Below, piece by piece: positions 1 through 9,491 of a stretch of 64,000 nucleotides of DNA (position 1 is its first letter; every line of letters begins with the position of its first letter). The translations under genes and the position numbers were made by a program. Source of the DNA: MGBC163016 sp910588905. GTDB lineage: Bacteria; Actinomycetota; Coriobacteriia; Coriobacteriales; Eggerthellaceae. The stretch spans positions 16,711-80,710 of the forward strand of contig CAPGDO010000010.1 in assembly GCA_948616985.1 (NCBI GenBank), written 5' to 3'. Under the pieces are notes generated by a model. The model was not told the origin of the DNA and ran no database searches. It was given only the letters and a program-made list of their open reading frames with translations.

Positions 1-1650
1 ACGATTGAACAGCTCTGGATTCATACGGTTGCCCAACCAAACGATGACCTCTTCATCGGACTTGCATTCTCCGAAGGAAGTCACAGCCTTCATGGCACGC
101 AAGGGCGTCCACCATACGCGCATAGAATCCCGCTCGATGCTCATCTTCAACGGCAAGAGGACATCCGCGAAGGCGGCAGCAGTCGGAGTCATATAAGGAT
201 CTGCAACGACAATGAATTCAAAATTCATGATATTGCGATAGATGCGAGCAGTATCCAAACCATTGCAAGTGTATGTGTTGGAACCTTGGATCCAGAGCAT
301 CTTCAAGGGATAGGGCTTGCCGGTTTCCATGGCGTAGCCCATAGCATCGCAGTCGGCCATGCCGATGAACGGTTCAGCCTTGGGCTCCTTGCCCTGCAGC
401 TCTTGCAGCGTCTTATACGTGCACTTCTTCGCCTGCGCATCAGCGCTCGCATACATGCTGGCCGTAGCATAGCCAGGGTTGATCTCGAAGGCATTTCGCA
501 CGAGAAGGTTGGTGCCCGGGCGATCCACATTGCCGCAGATAGCCATGAGATCGCATACAGCCAAGCAGGCATGCATGGAATCCACTTGGGTATCGAAGGG
601 CAAACCCCACTGAATGGCACCTCGCTGAGCCTCAGCATACATGCGCGCTGAAGCTGTGATGACCTCTTCGTCCACACCAGTCACCTTCGCCGCCCAAGCG
701 GGGGTGTATCCCATCATGTCATTGTTCTCGCTCGGCTCAGCCAAATACTGCTTGAGCTCATCGTAATAGGCACACCACAGATCAACGAATTCGCGGTCGA
801 TCAAGTCCTCTTGGGTTATGACATACAGCCATGCCAGTGCTATGCACAAGTCGGTACCAGGCCGCAGATCCAACCAATAAGCAGCCCGGACGCCCCACCA
901 AGTGAGGACCGGGTCGATAGAGATGATCTTGGTTCCCATCTGAACGCACTGCACCAACCAGTGTCCGATGTAACCATCTGCATTAGAGCGCAGAGGTTCG
1001 CAACCCCAGACCACAAGCACGTCTGGTCGCTTCCATTCTTTGTTGTTATAACGATCCGAGTGGCCTTCCGATGCGTCCACGATCGGAAAATCACCCATAG
1101 GGGCAGCAGTACCGCAGACACGCGGCAGATAGCAGGAATATCCGGAAAATCCGATAGCGCCTACATTGGGAGTGCCCAAACAAGCACCACCCAAAAACGG
1201 CACTTGGTAATTGATGTTGCGACCGGTGCCATGATTCACCATGATGGATTCGCGGCCAAATCCTGCATCATCGATATTGACCTTGATCCAATCCTCGATG
1301 ATATCCAACGCCTCATCCCAGGTGATGCGCTCGAAGGCATCCACGTTACCGCGATCCTCGCGAGCGCGCTTCATGGGATACGCAAGGCGTGTAGGATAAT
1401 TCGTCGCCTCGGGCAGGTTCAGACACCGCATGCACAGCTTGCCATTAACGCAGGGATCAAGCGGATCGCCTTCTACCTTGACCAGCTTGTTGTCTTTTGT
1501 GTACGCAAGGATGCCACAGGAATCGTGGCAGCCAGGGGCAGAATAGTTGTAGGTTCGAGTGACGGTGTAACCGTCCTCCTCCCATTGCCATTCTCCCTCG
1601 TGGTATGCCTTTCGATCTATGTTATCCAGGAACTCTTGGTAGTTAGCCAT
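1..1650 (-). CDS. Molybdopterin oxidoreductase, catalytic subunit (partial, C-terminus beyond window)
   Basis: This is a bis-molybdopterin (DMSO reductase family) oxidoreductase. The first 550 residues are visible and the gene continues past base 1. It starts at the ATG ending at 1650, behind an AGAAAGG site, with the N-terminus MANYQEFLDNIDRKAYHEGE, closely matching the paralogue at 5073-7595. Near the N-terminus are the Cys motifs GCHDSCG and CMRC, which may hold an Fe-S cluster, followed by typical family blocks (VVWGCEPL, SIDPVLTWWG, RPGTD, GNVDRPG, WIQGSN). There is no Tat signal, so it should act in the cytoplasm. It is the last visible gene of the operon starting at 7595. The substrate is not readable. 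Gut Coriobacteriia use relatives to dehydroxylate catechols, which is only an inference here. Confidence 0.9.
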   Translation of the reverse strand, partial: MANYQEFLDNIDRKAYHEGEWQWEEDGYTVTRTYNYSAPGCHDSCGILAYTKDNKLVKVEGDPLDPCVNGKLCMRCLNLPEATNYPTRLAYPMKRAREDRGNVDAFERITWDEALDIIEDWIKVNIDDAGFGRESIMVNHGTGRNINYQVPFLGGACLGTPNVGAIGFSGYSCYLPRVCGTAAPMGDFPIVDASEGHSDRYNNKEWKRPDVLVVWGCEPLRSNADGYIGHWLVQCVQMGTKIISIDPVLTWWGVRAAYWLDLRPGTDLCIALAWLYVITQEDLIDREFVDLWCAYYDELKQYLAEPSENNDMMGYTPAWAAKVTGVDEEVITASARMYAEAQRGAIQWGLPFDTQVDSMHACLAVCDLMAICGNVDRPGTNLLVRNAFEINPGYATASMYASADAQAKKCTYKTLQELQGKEPKAEPFIGMADCDAMGYAMETGKPYPLKMLWIQGSNTYTCNGLDTARIYRNIMNFEFIVVADPYMTPTAAAFADVLLPLKMSIERDSMRVWWTPLRAMKAVTSFGECKSDEEVIVWLGNRMNPELFNR

Positions 1651-1751
1651 GAACAACCTTTCTTCTCGAATGGGAATTTGATCGGCGCCTCAGACTCAAG
1701 GATCCTTCTGACCGCCTCTATGCACACGGAGCATGGAACCGATCACCCTCT

Positions 1752-3143
1752 CTATAGACCCAAGATGCCGACGATGGCAGGAACCCATAAGGCATCGAGG
1801 ACTATCAGTATCAATGCCGGGATGATCCCAGCCCGAAAGAGCTCTCCGGGAGAGAAGTACCCATAGGCATAGGAATACATATTCAAAGGGTTGATGGGGA
1901 GAAGGAAGTTGCCGCCGAACGCGAACAGGATGGCGAAAGGTGCAATGGTCGGAGAGAACCCACACTGAGTGCAAAAGCCTACGAGCACAGGCACGAACAG
2001 CGCTTCCCAGACTCCACCAACAGGACATAGCGTGAAAATGGCATAAGCGAACAGCAGATACACCAACAATGCCAAGGAAAATGGCAGCGTGAACATTCCC
2101 GTTTCGTTGATCAGCGTTCCAATGAAGTCGATGACGCCGGTGCTCTTCATCAGATTGCTCATAGAGAATATGCAACCTACCATGATCAGCACCACCCAGG
2201 GCACCGATTGTTGATACTGCTTCCATGTGAGCAAGCTCACACCGGGCAAGAAGGCTACGACGAGCCCCAGCAGAGCAACAGTGGTCACATTCAGCACGGG
2301 AATCCAATTGCCTGCGATCCATAAGACTGGCAACAAGATGACGAAAACGAGTGCTTTTTTCTCCTGCAATGTTGTGCGTCCCTGCTCTTCGATCTGCGAG
2401 ACGATAGCCCTGAACTGGTCCTTCGAGAACCTCTCTGGAGGAAAAGCGCGTGTGAGGAAGAACCAGCACACAGGGACCATGACCACAGACACCGGCACTC
2501 CCACGACCATCCAATCCAAGAATCCTATGGACACACCAGATATCTGCACAACAGCCATATTATTCGGACCGCCCGCCAACGTAGCGAAACCGCCCACGAT
2601 GGACGCATACAAGAGCCCGATATAGAGACAGCGACCGAAGTTCGACTCCTTGGGCTTGCAATCAAGCGCGTCGCAGATGCCCTTAGCAAAAGCTACAAAC
2701 ATGAGAACAGCTGCAGTGTCAGACATGACACTGGAAAGAAGAGTTGCAGCGACCATGAATGCCAGGACGATCAAGCGAGCATTGCCATCCGTCTTCCGCA
2801 GGAAGAACACCACGAGCCGCATACCATAGCTGGTTTGAGACAGGATAGCTGACAGAGAAAAGGCTCCCAGCAAGTAGAACATAGTTGGCGACGCAAACCC
2901 AGAGAAGACCTCTGAGGCCGGTGCGATCCCAAAGATGAGGATGAGCACCAAAGCCAGAAGACCGGTTATGCCAACAGGCAACGATTCGCAGATCCAAAGA
3001 GCTGCTGCGGCAGCGAAGATCCCCAAGATGAGAACCCCGTTCTTTGGAAGCGCATCCGTGCCAGGAATGGCTATGGCTATAGCCATAAGAATGACCGCAA
3101 GAATGATTCCTCGCCAATACTTAGCAGATGCCTTCACTGACAT
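1752..3143 (-). CDS. SLC13/DASS-type anion permease
   Basis: A 463-residue integral membrane protein of the divalent anion:sodium symporter (SLC13) or closely related ArsB/NhaD group. About 11-12 hydrophobic helices are visible. Family-like features are an early GILGIFAAAAALWICESLP segment, the SDTAAVLM stretch, the GGPNNMAVVQISG region, which resembles the SNT-type substrate and sodium motif, and VVLIMVGCIFSMSNL in the second half. These carriers usually import dicarboxylates, sulfate or other organic anions across the cytoplasmic membrane. It lies between the MFS gene and the truncated molybdoenzyme on the same strand, which suggests it moves the substrate or product of these enzymes. The exact anion cannot be told. 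Confidence 0.8.
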   Translation of the reverse strand: MSVKASAKYWRGIILAVILMAIAIAIPGTDALPKNGVLILGIFAAAAALWICESLPVGITGLLALVLILIFGIAPASEVFSGFASPTMFYLLGAFSLSAILSQTSYGMRLVVFFLRKTDGNARLIVLAFMVAATLLSSVMSDTAAVLMFVAFAKGICDALDCKPKESNFGRCLYIGLLYASIVGGFATLAGGPNNMAVVQISGVSIGFLDWMVVGVPVSVVMVPVCWFFLTRAFPPERFSKDQFRAIVSQIEEQGRTTLQEKKALVFVILLPVLWIAGNWIPVLNVTTVALLGLVVAFLPGVSLLTWKQYQQSVPWVVLIMVGCIFSMSNLMKSTGVIDFIGTLINETGMFTLPFSLALLVYLLFAYAIFTLCPVGGVWEALFVPVLVGFCTQCGFSPTIAPFAILFAFGGNFLLPINPLNMYSYAYGYFSPGELFRAGIIPALILIVLDALWVPAIVGILGL

Positions 3144-3241
3144 CAGAATCCCTCCTTACCTCGGCACAGGGAAACAGCCTGATGCTAAGGTCCATCTTTC
3201 GCTCTCGGAGACGAACTCACGTTGACGAACCGCGTTCCTTC

Positions 3242-3269
3242 TGCAGGAGCCCGCCTTCGAGCTCCTGCA
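3242..3269 (-). other. Intercistronic hairpin
   Basis: A 9-bp perfect stem (TGCAGGAGC / GCTCCTGCA, loop of 10) lies in the 142-bp gap between the MFS gene (upstream in transcription) and the SLC13 gene. No T-run follows on either strand, so it is probably an RNA-processing or stability element rather than a full terminator. Confidence 0.45.
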
Positions 3270-3285
3270 TCAGCCTTTCAGGCAA

Positions 3286-4554
3286 CTATTCTTCCCAGAC
3301 GAGCCGTTTCGCTGTTGCCTTGGAAATGAGGATGCCCGCAATGGATACTACGGCTAGAGCCATGCCTAGGACCATGATCGCATCGAAGGTTCCCGTAGTC
3401 TCACCGACGAAAGCGATGAGCGAGGTTGCAAAAGCACCTAAGAAATTGGCGATGCCATAAGCAAGCGAGTAGATCTTGGAATGGTCCTTCGCTCCGAAGA
3501 CCTCCCGCACCACCAAAGGTATGACCATCTTCATGTTAGCGCTCTCGAAGCCGATGAGGAAGCATGAAGCCAGCACGATAGCTTCCACATCATGGAAGAA
3601 CAGCAGCCCCATGAAGCCCAAGAAGATGAGCACCAGCGTGACCACATTCGTCTTCACGGCGCCGATCTTATCGATGAGCCAACCGATGACGGGCATGAAG
3701 AATTTCGCCGCAGTAGTGAATGAGATCATGGTTGCACCGAACATCAATGCCCAGTCCTTGCCGTATGTCGCAACATAGCCCCATGCCTCAGACTGCGCGA
3801 TATTAGACCAGTTGCTCTTGAAGCCTCCCATATTGCACATAGCGCCGAAAGCGATGACGATCGCAACGAACGCGATGGACATGATGGCCTTCTTGTAGGG
3901 GACGCCAGGACCACTCTCCTCTTCATTCTCCGCAGCAATGGCTTCTCCCTCAACATAGCCGAACGGTTTCAAGCCCAGCTGTTCCGGCTTGAAGCGAACA
4001 ACGAAGAGCGTCCAGGGCAGTATCATGACAGCAGCGACAACGGCCAGCACCAGATAGGCAGAACGCCAGCCCACAGCCGAGATGACCGCTGCGATGACCG
4101 GATTCAGGATGGCCGAAAGGATAGCCAGCAGCATACCGTACATGCCTACAGCAAAGCCAGTGCGCTTTTGGAACCAGTTCGAGATGAAAATAGGGGCACC
4201 TATGATGAATATGCCCGAGCCACCTACGCCATAGAGCAAACCAGCCAGCCACCACTGCCAGACATCCTGGCCAAAGCTCAGCTGTGCATAACCCAAAATG
4301 ACGATCACACCCATGGCGCTCAGAAGAATGCGGGAATCGATCCTTGGAAATAGATTACCTGCGATAGGTGCCGCGAATGTAAGCGTTATCGTACATACCG
4401 TCATCATGAGAGCAACAGCACTCACCGGTGAGCCGATACCATCTGATACCGCCTTGAAGAAGTTGGAACCGCCGATGAGTATGAGCTCGATCGAACCTGC
4501 TGAGATGAATGCCCATGCCACTACGATGAGCCATGGGTATATCTTCTGTTTCAT
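3286..4554 (-). CDS. MFS transporter, OFA (oxalate/formate antiporter)-like
   Basis: A 422-residue major facilitator protein with about 12 hydrophobic helices. I start it at the ATG ending at 4554 (MKQKIYPWLIVVAWAF), because a strong AAGGAGG lies just upstream; longer in-frame starts have no such site. The N-terminal GGSNFFKAVSDGIG region, the GVGGSGIFIIGAPIFISNWF stretch with R-T-G, and the two six-helix halves joined by a loop rich in Glu and Gly fit monocarboxylate/OFA-type carriers. It sits between an Fe-S subunit and an SLC13 carrier in the molybdoenzyme operon. Import of a small organic acid used by the cytoplasmic molybdoenzymes is the natural inference, not something the sequence proves. 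Confidence 0.82.
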   Translation of the reverse strand: MKQKIYPWLIVVAWAFISAGSIELILIGGSNFFKAVSDGIGSPVSAVALMMTVCTITLTFAAPIAGNLFPRIDSRILLSAMGVIVILGYAQLSFGQDVWQWWLAGLLYGVGGSGIFIIGAPIFISNWFQKRTGFAVGMYGMLLAILSAILNPVIAAVISAVGWRSAYLVLAVVAAVMILPWTLFVVRFKPEQLGLKPFGYVEGEAIAAENEEESGPGVPYKKAIMSIAFVAIVIAFGAMCNMGGFKSNWSNIAQSEAWGYVATYGKDWALMFGATMISFTTAAKFFMPVIGWLIDKIGAVKTNVVTLVLIFLGFMGLLFFHDVEAIVLASCFLIGFESANMKMVIPLVVREVFGAKDHSKIYSLAYGIANFLGAFATSLIAFVGETTGTFDAIMVLGMALAVVSIAGILISKATAKRLVWEE

Positions 4555-4634
4555 CCTATCCTCCTTATTCGATGGATTGAACACGCGCCTGATGCCATTG
4601 CCCCCTCTCCGGCGCACCGATGGTCACCTATCCC

Positions 4635-4662
4635 CAGCACCAGCCCAAGAGAACTGGTGCTG
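4635..4662 (-). other. Intercistronic hairpin
   Basis: A 9-bp perfect stem (CAGCACCAG / CTGGTGCTG, loop of 10) in the 127-bp gap between the Fe-S subunit gene and the MFS gene. It lacks a T-run. Together with the hairpin at 3242-3269 it suggests processing or differential expression within one long transcript. Confidence 0.45.
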
Positions 4663-4681
4663 TTCGGGATCAAAAGGGGAG

Positions 4682-5029
4682 CTAGGCGGTAGCGGGGGTC
4701 ATGAGCGACCAGCGGGTGACGCCGTCCATCTTAGTGGCCAGCTCCTCCACCTCGCCGTAGTACATGCACCAAGCTTGGCAGTGCTGGACGCACATGGGCA
4801 TCTTGCCCTTCTCGGTCCTGTCTGCACATAGATCGCATGCCTTGGTGAGCACAGGGCTCCAAGTCCACTCCCAGCGCTCCTCACCGGTCTTCCCATCGTA
4901 TTCATAGGGTCCCACCTCAGTGAGCTTTATGCCGAACTCCCCTTCAGGAAGCCCCAGATGCTTCTTGCAGGCCACCTCGCAGCTATGGCAGCCAGTACAG
5001 TACTCATAGTTGATAAGTATCCCTTTCAT
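4682..5029 (-). CDS. Small 2x[4Fe-4S] ferredoxin-type electron-transfer subunit
   Basis: A 115-residue protein shortened relative to DmsB/NrfC-type subunits, which carry four clusters. Two Cys sets are visible: CTGCHSCEVAC near residue 11 and CDLC...CVQHC around residues 65-84, enough for two [4Fe-4S] clusters. No signal peptide or membrane segment is present, so it should work in the cytoplasm, passing electrons to the molybdoenzyme encoded directly upstream in the transcript (5073-7595, gap 43 bp). It resembles the 163-residue Fe-S protein at 10417-10908, which serves the other cluster. Confidence 0.9.
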   Translation of the reverse strand: MKGILINYEYCTGCHSCEVACKKHLGLPEGEFGIKLTEVGPYEYDGKTGEERWEWTWSPVLTKACDLCADRTEKGKMPMCVQHCQAWCMYYGEVEELATKMDGVTRWSLMTPATA

Positions 5030-5072
5030 CTATCTCCTCCTAGAGAGTCGCAGGATGTGTCTAGGCCTTGGA

Positions 5073-7595
5073 CTAAGCCTCCGCGGGGGTTTCCTCGAAA
5101 ACGGCGCCAGCCGAAGCAGGGTTCGGAGCGGGATCATCTACTCGGCTTCCGGCCATAGCACCCACGGTGTAATCTCCGAAGCCACCCTTCCGGGTAACCT
5201 GCTCACCGGGCAGCATGTCGCCATCTTCGTAGGGATATATCCTGCAGATCATGGATTTGATGGCACTGCCTATGCCTCCTTCGCCTGTCTCGAAGGCTCG
5301 CGTGCAGTTATTGGGATTAGAGTCAAAGGTACCGAACAGCGAAGGCTCGGAAGCCTCTCCCTCAGGGAACCACCAACCGTGCTCAGCATGGATAACCCCC
5401 GGCGCTACCCGTGGAGTGACCTTGCAGATCTGCCGGAAGCGCCCATGGTCATTCTCGATCCAGATCCACTGACCATCAGCCACCCCGTAGCGATCCGCAT
5501 CCTTCGGGTTCACCATCACCAGCGGCCAGGGATGCAATTCGCGCATGGTGGGCATTTGGCGGTTCTCGGAATGGAAGAATTCGAAGGAGCGACCACCGCA
5601 AGAGAGGATGAGGGGATATTCTTCCATCTTCTCTGGAGTAGTCACAGGACCCTCGGGAGGTTCGGTATGGAAGGGGGTTGGGGTGAGCCCCCAAACCCTA
5701 TACGTATAGGGAGCTAGCTCGATCCGTCCAGAGGGGGTAGCGAAACCGGGATTCCCATCATCACGCAGCATCCCCTTAGCGTATTTCTCATAGGTATGGT
5801 TCCAGTCATCGTAAGCGTAGCCACCCTGCTCCGAGAGCTCCTGGAAGCTCATACCGCAACCCCCGGTAGCAGTCTCAGAGATATTGCCCTCTACATTCGA
5901 AGAGGCTCCGTGCTTCTTACCATCACCGCCTGCCAGATACCAATCCGCTATGTCAGTATCCTTCTCCCAGCCGAAAGCTGCCGCAGCTTCCGGATTCAGG
6001 CGCGGCATCAAGTCAACCACGATCTGCTCGTCGGTACGTGCCTCCCCTGCGGGCTCAACAGCCCGATAGATAGTGCGAACGGGTGTCCACCAGGTGCGTG
6101 CGGAGTTGCGCTCACAGCTCATAGCCACCGGCAGAAGAAGATCAGCTACCGCCACCGATAAGGGCGTGAGCACCGGATCGGCATTTACGATGAAGTCGAC
6201 GGTCTTGAGAGCCTCATAATCTCGAGGCGCATCCATACCTGCGCAGGCCAAAGAATTGGAGCTTTGGAACCAGATCATCTTTATGGGATAGGGCTCGCCA
6301 TCAGGCAGCTCACCGGTCTCGATACAGTGCAGGATGCCATCCGTAGCTGCATGAGCAATGAATTCGCCACCCTTGATGCCCAAGCCGCGGGCAATGGTCA
6401 ACTTGCGCTCTTGGGCAGACCTCGGCGTGAAATCCTCGCCGGAGGCATAACCGGCGTTTATCTCGAATGAGTTGCGCACCAGAATGTTCCCGCCCGGACG
6501 ATCGATATTGCCGCAGATGGCCATGAGATCGCATACGGCTAGGTTCAAAGCCATGGCACTCATCTGCTGATCGAAAGCAAGACCCCATTGGATAGCAGCA
6601 TTGTTACCCGAAGCGTAGAGACGCGCTGACCCCTGGATGTCTTCCACGGATAGGCCACAGATGGGAGCCGCCCATTCGGCATCCATATCCTTGATGCCTT
6701 CCCAGAGTTCATCAATGCCCGAAGTCCAGAGATCTACGAATTCCTTATCGTAGAGACCCTCGGCTATGATCGTATTGAGCCATGCACAGGCTAAAGCAGC
6801 ATCGGTGCCAGGACGCAACTGCAGATGATAGACAGCTCGCGCACCCCACCAGGTCAGCCGAGGGTCAATGGAGATGATGCGGGAACCCATCTGAACGCAC
6901 TGCACCAGCCAATGACCTATGTAGCCATCGGCATTGGAGGCCAGGGGCTCATTGCCCCATACCACGATGACCTCCGGTGGCTTGAAAGAGGGATCAGCGT
7001 ACCGCTTTTCATGGGCTACGGCGGCATCCGCTATGGGAAAGTCACCCAGAGGAGCCATGGCACCACACACCCGGGGCATGTAGCAGGCGAAACCGGTGAA
7101 GAACAAGGTGGAGATGTTGGGGGTCTGCAGAGCCGCTTGGCCGAATAGGGGTACGAGCCAGTTCACATTCCTACCCGTGCCATGTACGCAGACGATGGAT
7201 TCCGATCCATGCTCTTCGCGGATGGCCTTCACCTTCTCTTCGATGATGTCATAGGCCTCATCCCAGCTTATGCGCTCGAACTTACGAGCGTCACCGCGGT
7301 CTGTGTGAGCCCGTTTCATGGGGTAGAGCACGCGGTCGGGATGGTTGACCATCTCCGGAAGGTCCAAACAGCGAATGCACAGCTTGCCGTTGGTGCAAGG
7401 AGAGAGCGGATCGCCCTCGACATGATCCAGCTTGCCATCCTTGGTGTAGAACAGCACACCACAGCTGTCATGACAGCCAGGAGGCGAATACTGATAGGTG
7501 CGGGTCACGGTGAATCCATCTTCCTCCCACGTGAGCTCGCCCTCGTGATAGGCCTGACGGTCTATGCCGTCTAGGAACTCTTGATAATCTGCCAT
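5073..7595 (-). CDS. Molybdopterin oxidoreductase, catalytic subunit
   Basis: An 840-residue bis-molybdopterin guanine dinucleotide oxidoreductase of the DMSO reductase family. The ATG ending at 7595 (MADYQEFLDGIDR) has a strong AAGGAGGAG upstream. Cys residues at about 41, 45, 67, 73 and 76 could hold an Fe-S cluster, although the C-x3-C spacing departs from the usual pattern. Later blocks include VVWGNEPLASNADGYIGHW, IDPRLTWWG, RPGTD, GNIDRPGGN and, near the C-terminus, a molydopterin-binding domain (HGWWFPE, NPNNCTRAFETG). No Tat signal is present. It is the first gene of the operon and close kin to the gene at <1-1650. Catechol dehydroxylase or transhydroxylase-like activity is a reasonable but unproven idea. 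Confidence 0.92.
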   Translation of the reverse strand: MADYQEFLDGIDRQAYHEGELTWEEDGFTVTRTYQYSPPGCHDSCGVLFYTKDGKLDHVEGDPLSPCTNGKLCIRCLDLPEMVNHPDRVLYPMKRAHTDRGDARKFERISWDEAYDIIEEKVKAIREEHGSESIVCVHGTGRNVNWLVPLFGQAALQTPNISTLFFTGFACYMPRVCGAMAPLGDFPIADAAVAHEKRYADPSFKPPEVIVVWGNEPLASNADGYIGHWLVQCVQMGSRIISIDPRLTWWGARAVYHLQLRPGTDAALACAWLNTIIAEGLYDKEFVDLWTSGIDELWEGIKDMDAEWAAPICGLSVEDIQGSARLYASGNNAAIQWGLAFDQQMSAMALNLAVCDLMAICGNIDRPGGNILVRNSFEINAGYASGEDFTPRSAQERKLTIARGLGIKGGEFIAHAATDGILHCIETGELPDGEPYPIKMIWFQSSNSLACAGMDAPRDYEALKTVDFIVNADPVLTPLSVAVADLLLPVAMSCERNSARTWWTPVRTIYRAVEPAGEARTDEQIVVDLMPRLNPEAAAAFGWEKDTDIADWYLAGGDGKKHGASSNVEGNISETATGGCGMSFQELSEQGGYAYDDWNHTYEKYAKGMLRDDGNPGFATPSGRIELAPYTYRVWGLTPTPFHTEPPEGPVTTPEKMEEYPLILSCGGRSFEFFHSENRQMPTMRELHPWPLVMVNPKDADRYGVADGQWIWIENDHGRFRQICKVTPRVAPGVIHAEHGWWFPEGEASEPSLFGTFDSNPNNCTRAFETGEGGIGSAIKSMICRIYPYEDGDMLPGEQVTRKGGFGDYTVGAMAGSRVDDPAPNPASAGAVFEETPAEA

Positions 7596-7841
7596 GCTTC
7601 CTCTCCTCCTTAGCTCCAACGAAGCAGCACATCTATTCCAAAGAAGGCTGCGGCCTGTTCCAGAACAGGTACATGAGAGAGGGATGTCGTCGGGTTCCTT
7701 CGTTCGCTCGATGCAGACCGCTTCCGGAGAAGCGGCATGCCACCCAATGAGTACCCTTCTCGTCGTTTGCGAAGATACGAAAGTGGCCGCCGAATAGCAT
7801 TAGCCCATAGGGTGGCTTATGGAGAATTGGGCTATATTTCG

Positions 7842-7858
7842 TAAACCCTAGAGGTTTA
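7842..7858. promoter_or_regulatory. 17-bp dyad, putative operator shared with 13418-13434
   Basis: The sequence TAAACCCTAGAGGTTTA lies between the divergent LuxR-type gene (7981) and the molybdoenzyme operon (7595). It matches the perfect palindrome at 13418-13434 at 15 of 17 positions; the differences are at positions 7 and 8. A site of this size suits a dimeric LuxR-type HTH, and the adjacent regulator is the obvious candidate. Binding is inference. Confidence 0.6.
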
Positions 7859-7980
7859 ACTTGTTCTGTTCGGCCTCTCTGACCATAGAAACCAAAGGAG
7901 ATTTCCGAGATACTGGAACCATCTCCCACGCATCCGGAATAGGCGGCTTTCTTCTTTGGGAGAATGAAGGAGGTTTGAAT

Positions 7981-9390
7981 ATGCCGTTAGCTCAGGAGAT
8001 CCAGCAAGGCTTCACCAAATCATTCAGCACAGCATGCTTCTTGGGGTATTTCATCATCCTATGCACGAGCCACTCTGCCGCTATGGTATCTCTCCTGCCC
8101 TATACCGTTGTCGCAGGCATCTTCCTTGTGGCCTTCCTGCTCTTGAGCGCACGGCTCGCCGACCGTGTGGATTTCTACGGACCTGCAAAGCTATCCATGA
8201 TAGGCTGCATTCTCTGCGCTCTGGGGCTTGTCTTCTTAGGGATGACTCGATACCCCGCCCTTTCGTTGGCCGCTGGCATAGTCTCTGTCGTGGGCGCTGG
8301 CTTCTTCTTGCTCATCCTTGGCAAGAACCTTGCCTATTACGACCAGCGAGAACGTTACCTACAACTGTGCTGCGCTTTCGTCCTGAGCGCTTCCCTTGTA
8401 GCCATTTCGGCTTTTCTTGATGCCGTAGGGGTCTTCATCTTGGAATCGATGCTGCTCCTGGCCATCGTTCTGCATCTTTACACCCTGAAACCCAACAGCG
8501 AAACCTACTGCTTCGCAAGCCTCTCTGCATCAAAGCAGGACTATCACTTTGAGTGGACAACGCTCCTGACAACAGCTCTAACGGGCACAGTATGGGGCGT
8601 GGCCCTCTTCGCCTGTACCTACCAGATGCGATCCCCCCTGATACCCCTGCTCTCCATAGCACTGCCTATGGCATTAGGGGCTGTAGTAGGCATCGTAGGG
8701 TCATGCCGAGACCATCGAGCATCAGAGCGGATGCTCCTGCGCTTGTTCTCTACACTGGCATTCATCGGCATCGCTCCCCTGCCCTTCATCCCATCGGCCC
8801 TCTTTCCCCTCATCGGAGGCTTTCTCTTTGTCGCTTTCCTCTTGGATAACGTCGTTTGCGCTTCCGCCATGGCTGAAGTCGCCCGATTCAACCAGGTGTC
8901 TCCTTATTGGATCTTCGGTGAAAGCCTTGCCTGGTATTTCGCTGGAGCTTTCGTTGGTTTCTCCCTTTTCAGTGCTGCTTTTGCGACAGGCTTATGGGAG
9001 ATACAGCTGATCGTCACCATGGCCACCCTCCTAGTCATCGTGTGGGCTAGCAGCTATGCATTCCAAGATAGCTACCCTAATGATGATTGTGATTACGATA
9101 AGACTCGCAAAGCTGTGGAAGAAAGCGAGAGCAAGCCAGCCCTATGGCAGAGGAAGATCGATGCCATCATGAGCGAATATAAGCTGACCGCCAGGCAACA
9201 AGAGGTCTTCAGGATGCTGGTCCGAGGCCGCAATGCTTCCTATATCGCCGAAACCTTCGTCATCTCCATCTCTACCTCGAAGGCTCATATCCATAATATC
9301 TACCGGAAGCTGAATATCCACTCCCAACAGGAGCTCATCAATCTGGTGGAAGAAGCCGATCCGCTCCCTTCAGAGACTGACGCTTCCTAA
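7981..9390 (+). CDS. LuxR-family transcriptional regulator with N-terminal multi-helix membrane domain
   Basis: A 469-residue protein. It starts at ATG 7981, six bases after a clear GGAGG. Residues ~1-370 form about 12 hydrophobic helices, resembling an MFS-like sensor domain, and residues ~395-460 form a LuxR/GerE HTH (LTARQQEVFRMLVRGRNASYIAETF...STSKAHIHNIYRKL). This layout is widespread in Eggerthellaceae, where such genes usually sit next to the oxidoreductase operon they control. Here the gene is divergent from the molybdoenzyme operon, with a dyad between them. It probably senses the substrate at the membrane and activates the operon, and perhaps also the second cluster, which has the same dyad. 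Confidence 0.88.
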   Translation: MPLAQEIQQGFTKSFSTACFLGYFIILCTSHSAAMVSLLPYTVVAGIFLVAFLLLSARLADRVDFYGPAKLSMIGCILCALGLVFLGMTRYPALSLAAGIVSVVGAGFFLLILGKNLAYYDQRERYLQLCCAFVLSASLVAISAFLDAVGVFILESMLLLAIVLHLYTLKPNSETYCFASLSASKQDYHFEWTTLLTTALTGTVWGVALFACTYQMRSPLIPLLSIALPMALGAVVGIVGSCRDHRASERMLLRLFSTLAFIGIAPLPFIPSALFPLIGGFLFVAFLLDNVVCASAMAEVARFNQVSPYWIFGESLAWYFAGAFVGFSLFSAAFATGLWEIQLIVTMATLLVIVWASSYAFQDSYPNDDCDYDKTRKAVEESESKPALWQRKIDAIMSEYKLTARQQEVFRMLVRGRNASYIAETFVISISTSKAHIHNIYRKLNIHSQQELINLVEEADPLPSETDAS

Positions 9391-9440
9391 CGCTCGCTTC
9401 CGGCAAGAAGACCCCAATGCAGCCTGACTAGGCGACCGAA

Positions 9441-9472
9441 AGAAAAAGCCCCTGCAGCCAAGCTGCAGGGGC
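9441..9472 (-). terminator. Rho-independent terminator of the 13262-9492 operon
   Basis: A 10-bp perfect stem (GCCCCTGCAG / CTGCAGGGGC, 5-nt loop) at 9448-9472. Read on the minus strand it is followed at once by TTTTTCT. It sits 20 bp after the last gene of the minus-strand operon. On the plus strand, after the LuxR-type gene, there is no T-run, though the stem could still slow polymerase. Confidence 0.85.
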
Positions 9473-9491
9473 ATGCTCCGGAAACCTTCCG

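Noticed and set aside
303..1866. Plus-strand reading frames opposite the molybdoenzyme genes
   Set aside because: They lack ribosome-binding sites and recognisable domains and lie antisense to well-supported oxidoreductase genes.
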